A stretch of 64,000 nucleotides of DNA from Prostheceraeus crozeri (lineage: Eukaryota; Platyhelminthes; Polycladida; Euryleptidae): NCBI GenBank assembly GCA_907163375.1, contig CAJQUW010010452.1, positions 62,001 through 126,000 on the forward strand, read 5' to 3'. Positions 63,164-64,000 of the stretch are shown here, in pieces. A program made the translations under genes and the position numbers. Position 1 is the stretch's first letter. Each line of letters starts with the position of its first letter. The notes beneath the pieces are model-generated. The model made no database searches. It saw nothing but the letters and a program-made list of their open reading frames with translations, and was not told the origin of the DNA.

Positions 63164-64000
63164 AAAAGTGTCTGCATATTATGAAATGTTTTCTATCAGA
63201 ATATTCAGCTTTTTGCGGAAACTGCGTTCCTGCGGTCCAAAAAAAATATTTGAACAGTTTTGAAAAATCTAAAATTTTGCACATTTATATACTATCGACT
63301 CGAAGCCACTTTATAAGTAGTATGAAGCAAGTTGGATATGAGAAGGAATGAGTATTTGCTAACAAGCATTGGAACTAGGCGGAAATTATGCTGATGATCA
63401 AGGAAATTTCATGAACTGCAATATAATGGTAGTGTTGAAGGAAAAGTCGAGATCTTATTTTGCTTTCTTGTCTGAAATGTCATGCTCTCAATTCAATTTT
63501 CATCGGAATGATTTTATGATTCACTAAATGCATGTTTCATTTCTTGAATGTGAATAGTGATGTGGACCCATTTACATCTTTTTCAGTAAATTGAAATCCT
63601 CGATTGCGTTCTTTTGCTCTACCAGTGGCATTTTGCTTGTGATATGATCACGCTCAAGAAAATTCTCGAGGTTGAGCATGAAAGTAATGGGAGCCTATCG
63701 AGTTGCGAATTGAACATACATTTCCTCTCCAAGCCTGTCATGGCACGGAAGACCTGTAAAATACGATCATTCTTTCTGCATTACTATCATGATCAGTCAA
63801 TATCGTGGTAATTTCATCAAAACTGCAAAAATTTGCATATCGCACATTTGGAAACAATTCCAACTGTGTTCACCTCGAGTTCATTTAATAAGATCGAAAC
63901 TGTATACACATTGTGGATTTGATGAATGCTGAGTTGCTGCCTAATATGGCTACTCTATGACACTAACTATGCAAAAGCAGATTACTTATGTCAAAATATA

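Larger units (their letters stand above)
58913..64000. mobile_element. piggyBac-related repeat split by a LINE, runs off the window
   Basis: Sequence 58913-59046 and 62739-64000 together match the 12177-13360 repeat, and the LINE 59047-62738 sits in the middle. The resumption is exact: CATAACCACAGAAT stops at 59046 and AGAATCTAGCGCAAAGG starts near 62739, while the other copy has CACAGAATCTAGCGC unbroken. It ends at the window edge in ATTACTTATGTCAAAATATA, also found at 13325-13345. Confidence 0.75.

Overview
This is a repeat-dense piece of a metazoan nuclear genome, AT-rich and almost free of host genes. GT-AG introns, AATAAA signals, a TTAGGG-type repeat run and the mix of element families (Polinton, Tc1/mariner, Tigger, piggyBac, hAT, Tnp2-like, Penelope, CR1/L2-like LINE, Ty3/gypsy-like) point to an invertebrate, plausibly marine. 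The sequence alone does not settle the phylum.

Layout. 1-14.1 kb: a broken mariner-like transposase; a Tnp2/CACTA-like transposon with a possible spliced companion gene; a piggyBac remnant ending at a TTAA; an intact-looking Tigger element (7648-9793, TA target duplication) sitting in a 195-bp satellite; a foldback repeat (12.2-13.4 kb); and a Tc1 fragment. 14128-38818: a Polinton/Maverick with 390-bp terminal inverted repeats and the 6-bp target duplication GACATT. 38.8-44.7 kb: a Tc-like fragment, a 41-bp minisatellite, a large hairpin repeat and an inverted pair of Penelope pieces. 44.7-50.9 kb: a very young Ty3/gypsy-like LTR element flanked by identical 939-bp direct repeats, which may be a haplotype-merge artefact. 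50.9-64 kb: small inverted-repeat elements, a LINE fragment, a non-autonomous hAT element with an 8-bp target duplication, one convincing host gene (a secreted cysteine-rich protein, 57115-57936), and a piggyBac-related repeat split by a 3.7-kb LINE.

The Polinton is the main object. Its left half is read rightward: small proteins, an intron-rich gene, protein-primed DNA polymerase, and a protein resembling TATA-binding protein. Its right half is read leftward: adenain-like protease, major capsid, basic core-like protein, minor capsid, chromodomain integrase, packaging ATPase, several unassigned proteins, and a UBA-RING protein resembling inhibitors of apoptosis. Core promoters of the form TATATAAGG recur upstream of several genes. 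Near the left end and the polymerase gene there are two exact E2F-type sites and a CRE site. The last two thirds of the polymerase region is tandemly triplicated (1,967-bp period). Three hairpins with matching stem changes and a conserved loop lie beside the TBP-like gene. The element looks nearly whole and fairly young, with perhaps one or two split reading frames. The TBP-like gene, the recurrent TATA boxes, the cell-cycle-type sites and the IAP-like gene together suggest an element carrying its own transcription and host-control functions; this is inference.
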